A DNA stretch of 64,000 bases from Actinomadura pelletieri DSM 43383 (GTDB lineage: Bacteria > Actinomycetota > Actinomycetes > Streptosporangiales > Streptosporangiaceae), in contig NZ_RBWU01000003.1 of the NCBI RefSeq assembly GCF_003634705.1, positions 496,001-560,000 of the forward strand, given 5' to 3'. Positions within the stretch are counted from its first letter, which is position 1, and each line of letters starts with the position of its first letter. Below, one piece after another: positions 61,138 through 64,000 of the stretch. The notes beneath the pieces were generated by a model, which searched no databases, was not told the origin of the DNA, and saw only the letters and a program-made list of their open reading frames with translations. The position numbers were made by a program, and so were the translations under genes.

Positions 61138-64000
61138 TCACAGTCCGTCGTTCACGGGGGTCTCCAGCACCTTGGCATAGAGATGGAGTTTCCCGTCCGC
61201 CTCGACCCGCGCGTCCATAATCTCGTACCGCGTGTTCCGGGGGAGAATCAGCTCCCGCTGGTCGGGGAAGAGGCTGTTCCTTCCCATCCAGAGGCCGCGT
61301 GAGCCTTCGGGCACGTCCATGTGCATGACGATCGGGTGGTGTTGACCGTCGATCGGCGGAGTCGTCCGGCCCAACGCCGTCGACATGAACGACTGCTCCG
61401 TCTGGACGGTCCCGATCAAGGAGCGCGGGTTGCCGTTGAACCCGTTCATGAAGTTCACGTCGTGCAGCCCGCGCAGGACCTGGACGCCCTCGGGAAGCCG
61501 GTGGCTCAGCGCCTGGTCGATCAACCGGACCCGCTCGTTGAACTCGGCCACGGTCGGGAAACCGTCGAAACTCCTGGCGATGATCCCGCGCGCACCGGAG
61601 TGCTGGATCCACGCCTCCAACCGCCGGCCGGGCTGCGGGTTGTTAAGGATGTCATCGACGATGTGGCGCTGTTCCGGTGTCAGATCGGTTCGGTGCGCCG
61701 CGTCGTAGATGTCGCTCATGGACGGCGGGCGGCCGTGGTTCATCTCGAAGAGCGACCACCCGGGACCCACGTTCGCGTACCACTGTCGCAGGCTGTTCGC
61801 GACATCGGCCTGGCCGCGCAGGTGCGGGTTGTACGGCCAGGAGTGGCGGGTGTACTCCCGGATCGCGGCGCGCTCTTCCGCCGGCAGGTCGTTGTACTGG
61901 TCGGAGAGGTGCCGGTCGCCGTAGTCCTGGCCGTCGTCGTCGGTGTCGAAGCGGCGGATGCCGTCGTCGTCCATATGCCCGGGAAGCGGGTCGGAACCGT
62001 CCGGCGTCGGGTCCCCACCATCCGGGGTCGGGTCCCCACCATCCGGGGTCGGGTCCCCACCGTCCGGGGTCGGGTCCCCACCATTCGGGGTCGGGTCCCC
62101 TCCATCGGGCGTCGGGTCCGCGCCGCCCGGGGTCGGGTCGGGGGTGCCGGGGCCGTTCTGCTGCGGGCCCTGCTGACCGCCGTCAGGGTTCTTCCCGCCA
62201 CCCGGGCCGCCGGGGTCGCCCGGACCGCCGTCGGCGCCGTCGCGCACCGGCGTCACATCGGGACCGTCACCGTCCGGGGCCTTGGCACCGCCGCCACCGC
62301 GCGGATCGCTCGGCGGCTCGGCGCCGCCCTTCGGCGTCCCGCCGTCGTCGTCCCCGTCCTTGCCGTCCCCGCCGTCGCCGTCCCCGTCCTTGCCGTCCCC
62401 GCCGTCGCCGTCGCCGTCCTTGCCGTCGCCGTCGCCGTCCTTGCCGTCGCCGTCGCCGTCCTTGCCGTCGCCGCGGGGCCCGTTCTCGTCGGGCGTGACG
62501 AAGCGGCGGCTGTCCGGGTCCCAGCGGCCGAGGTCGTGCTCCCCATCGGCGTCGATCTTGGTGATCTTGCCGTTCTCGAAGACGATCTTGGACCCGTCGC
62601 CGAGGTAGGTCTCGATCCGGCCGAGCTGGTTCAGCCGGGCGTCGTCCGCGCCGAGCATCCGTCCGAGCCGGCTCTTGAGGCCGTTGACGACATGGTCCTC
62701 GCTGAGCCCGGCGCGGCGGCCGTCGATGACGATGTCGCCGGACAGACGGGTGCCGTCGGGCTGCTCGTTGAACTTGTCGAGCCCGTTCTTCAGCTGGTGG
62801 TCGAACGCACGGCGGGTGTTCTTGCCGACGTCCTTGTACTCGGTCGGGGTGCCCGGGTCGTCGGGGCCGCTGCGCTCCAGGGCGTCCATGGACTTGAAGC
62901 CGTCGCCGCTGTCGGGGTGGCGCGGCAACCGTGTGACGAGCCTGCCCTCGTCCGCCCGCTGCTCGGCGGTCTCGCGCTCCTTGTCGTCGAAGCGGTCGAT
63001 GTCGTTGGCCTCGGGCGGGTCGTAGACACCGGGACGGAACTTGTCGCCGACCGGACCCGGCTGCGTGGGGTCCTGGTCGCCGAAGTGGTCGGGCGGGATC
63101 TCCTTCCCGTCGCCGTCTCCGTCCGGCCGTCCGTCACCGTCGGGCGTCGGGTCGCCGCCGTCCGGCGTCGGGTCCGCGCCGTCGGGCGTCGGGTCGCCAC
63201 CATCAGGTGTCGGGTCGCCACCGTCGGGCGTCGGGTCCGCGCCGTCGGGCGTGGGGTCGCCACCATCAGGTGTCGGGTCGCCACCGTCAGGCGTCGGGTC
63301 GCCACCATCAGGTGTCGGGTCGCCACCGTCGGGCGTCGGGTCCGCGCCGTCGGGCGTGGGGTCGCCACCATCAGGTGTCGGGTCGCCACCGTCAGGCGTC
63401 GGGTCGCCGCCGTCGGGGGTGGGGTCGCCACCGTCAGGGGTGGGGTCCGCGTTGGACGGGTCGTTCCCGCCGTCGGGGGTGGTGTCCTGGGGGGTGCGGT
63501 CGTTGTTCGCGGGGTCGCGACCGTTGCTCGTGGGGTCGTCCTGGCCGTTCTGCTGGTTCTGGCCGTTCTGCTCGTTGCCGCCGACGTGCGCGGGATCGCG
63601 GTCGGGGGTGTTCTGGAGGTCCTCCATGTCGTCCAGGGAGTCCTGGAGGTCCCCGGTGTCGATGTCCAGGTTGTTGACCTGGTTCTGGAGGTCCTGGGTG
63701 CTGGGGTTCTGCTGGAAGCCGACCTCGTCCTGGTCGATCCGGCCGTCGCCGTCGCGGTCGCCGCTCTGGCGGTCGTTACCGCCGCCGTCGGTGTCGGCGT
63801 CGCCGCGTTTGAGGAGCTTGACGCCCGCGCGGACCAGGCCGACGCCGACGAAGCAGCTGCCGATGTTGAGGATGCTGGAGGTGATGACGTAGCCGGGACG
63901 GTCGCCCCACTCGCGCCACGGGACGAAGGAGTGCGCGACCTCCTTCCAGTTGTTGCCGAGGTTGCTCCAGAAGTGGGAGTCCTCCTCCCACACCCAGCCG
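61138..64000 (-). CDS. Large polymorphic toxin with ADP-ribosyltransferase C-terminus (5'-partial)
   Basis: The gene runs off the right edge of the window and the visible 953 residues are open to it (GTG 63993 is an internal residue, used here as residue 1 for numbering). In order there is a hydrophobic hairpin (residues 34-56), a perfect EF-hand loop DRDGDGRIDQDE, a 15-unit (G/A)DPTPDG linker, a folded segment at about residues 335-500, a GDGKDGDGDG linker, a second DPTPDG linker, and an ADP-ribosyltransferase domain: Arg841 in LRGLHD, STA motif FMSTALG at about 869-874 and Q912-x-E914 in FPDQRELILP. The Q-x-E form is that of C3-like toxins modifying Asn or similar residues. The middle folded segment resembles CdiA-C nucleases (D about 370, TEYK at 384-387), though this is less certain. 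The organism probably exports it through type VII secretion, which is inferred from the type of protein. Confidence 0.85.
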   Translation of the reverse strand, partial: GWVWEEDSHFWSNLGNNWKEVAHSFVPWREWGDRPGYVITSSILNIGSCFVGVGLVRAGVKLLKRGDADTDGGGNDRQSGDRDGDGRIDQDEVGFQQNPSTQDLQNQVNNLDIDTGDLQDSLDDMEDLQNTPDRDPAHVGGNEQNGQNQQNGQDDPTSNGRDPANNDRTPQDTTPDGGNDPSNADPTPDGGDPTPDGGDPTPDGGDPTPDGGDPTPDGADPTPDGGDPTPDGGDPTPDGGDPTPDGGDPTPDGADPTPDGGDPTPDGGDPTPDGADPTPDGGDPTPDGDGRPDGDGDGKEIPPDHFGDQDPTQPGPVGDKFRPGVYDPPEANDIDRFDDKERETAEQRADEGRLVTRLPRHPDSGDGFKSMDALERSGPDDPGTPTEYKDVGKNTRRAFDHQLKNGLDKFNEQPDGTRLSGDIVIDGRRAGLSEDHVVNGLKSRLGRMLGADDARLNQLGRIETYLGDGSKIVFENGKITKIDADGEHDLGRWDPDSRRFVTPDENGPRGDGKDGDGDGKDGDGDGKDGDGDGGDGKDGDGDGGDGKDGDDDGGTPKGGAEPPSDPRGGGGAKAPDGDGPDVTPVRDGADGGPGDPGGPGGGKNPDGGQQGPQQNGPGTPDPTPGGADPTPDGGDPTPNGGDPTPDGGDPTPDGGDPTPDGGDPTPDGSDPLPGHMDDDGIRRFDTDDDGQDYGDRHLSDQYNDLPAEERAAIREYTRHSWPYNPHLRGQADVANSLRQWYANVGPGWSLFEMNHGRPPSMSDIYDAAHRTDLTPEQRHIVDDILNNPQPGRRLEAWIQHSGARGIIARSFDGFPTVAEFNERVRLIDQALSHRLPEGVQVLRGLHDVNFMNGFNGNPRSLIGTVQTEQSFMSTALGRTTPPIDGQHHPIVMHMDVPEGSRGLWMGRNSLFPDQRELILPRNTRYEIMDARVEADGKLHLYAKVLETPVNDGL
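61996..62121. repeat. Second DPTPDG linker: six 21 bp tandem units
   Basis: Six heptapeptide units (one reading GDPTPNG) in the toxin gene correspond to near-identical 21 bp tandem DNA repeats, followed by SDPLPG. They separate the acidic and glycine-rich middle of the protein from the C-terminal toxin domain. Confidence 0.9.
62338..62481. repeat. Gly/Asp/Lys-rich linker repeat in the toxin gene
   Basis: About 48 codons encode repeats of GDGKDGDGDG. The DNA is a degenerate array of CCGTCGCCGTCC-like words. Its acidity suggests a flexible or calcium-binding linker like RTX-type repeats, but no true RTX nonapeptide is formed. Confidence 0.8.
63136..63450. repeat. First DPTPDG linker: fifteen 21 bp tandem units
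   Basis: Fifteen heptapeptide units of G/A-D-P-T-P-D-G correspond to fifteen 21 bp DNA units, several of them identical, which would favour copy-number changes by slippage or recombination. The Ala variants recur at units 1, 6, 11 and 14. Confidence 0.93.

Noticed and set aside
63136..63450. A CRISPR-like array of short repeats
   Set aside because: The 21 bp units are directly tandem with no spacers, they are in frame and encode a heptapeptide linker, and no cas genes are present.
63041..63892. A plus-strand frame encoding repetitive PPSGVGS
   Set aside because: It is the antisense of the DPTPDG linker; the minus-strand frame contains recognisable EF-hand and toxin domains.
1..64000. tRNA, rRNA, transposase or prophage genes
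   Set aside because: No recognisable tRNA cloverleaf, rRNA core, integrase or transposase motif was found while reading both strands; a short tRNA could still be missed without a search tool.

Overview
This is about 64 kb of very GC-rich actinobacterial chromosome. Codon use, GTG starts, ATGA/GTGA gene overlaps and gene content suggest a filamentous actinomycete, and my best guess is Actinomadura or a relative in the Thermomonosporaceae. No rRNA, tRNA, transposase, integrase, phage gene or CRISPR array was recognised. From memory, the core of the window (about 3.7 to 51 kb) follows the gene order of the Mycobacterium tuberculosis ctaC-adoK-cobS-pepB-dlaT-lipB-lipA-glnA1-glnE-glnA2 region, so most of it is ordinary vertically inherited chromosome with accessory genes inserted.

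Left part (1-19 kb): a partial metallopeptidase-like gene and an M48 membrane peptidase separated by a small tandem-repeat insertion; a lipoprotein L,D-transpeptidase; cytochrome c oxidase ctaC-ctaD-ctaF; a cysteine desulfurase and TusA-like pair; adenosine kinase, an ErpA/HesB Fe-S protein and quinolinate synthase nadA; the envelope-stress operon pspA-pspAA-htpX-pspAB; an aldo/keto reductase; a membrane-anchored DsbA-like protein; and cobU-cobS.

19-26 kb holds an unusual six-gene operon led by a GntR regulator: a 2[4Fe-4S] ferredoxin, a lipoprotein substrate-binding protein fused to a NosL-like domain, an SsuC-like permease, an SsuB-like ATPase and an AprA-like flavoprotein fused to HEAT repeats. 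Its substrate is unknown. It looks like import coupled to a cytoplasmic redox reaction.

26-38 kb is central metabolism: leucyl aminopeptidase, lpdA, sucB-type E2, a TIGR01777 epimerase, lipB and lipA (lipoate for the E2), DUF4191, RDD and glnA. 38-46.6 kb is an accessory block between glnA and glnE: a GNAT, an XRE regulator with two tiny partner genes, OsmC, a GH3 beta-N-acetylglucosaminidase-like enzyme preceded by a near-perfect DasR operator, a secreted tripeptidyl-aminopeptidase-like hydrolase and a PAP2 phosphatase. glnE and glnA2 follow, then a polar amino-acid ABC transporter.

53.9-59 kb: a class I terpene synthase, an ArsR-type regulator divergent from an MFS exporter with a palindrome over the regulator's start codon, and glutamine-dependent NAD synthetase. 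59-64 kb: a large partial gene for a probable polymorphic toxin with long (G/A)DPTPDG linkers, an internal CdiA-C-like nuclease candidate and a C-terminal ADP-ribosyltransferase with a Q-x-E motif. It is followed at 19 bp by a protein of three repeated domains, probably immunity, and another unknown gene. The toxin locus and the AprA/NosL operon are the two most interesting systems here.
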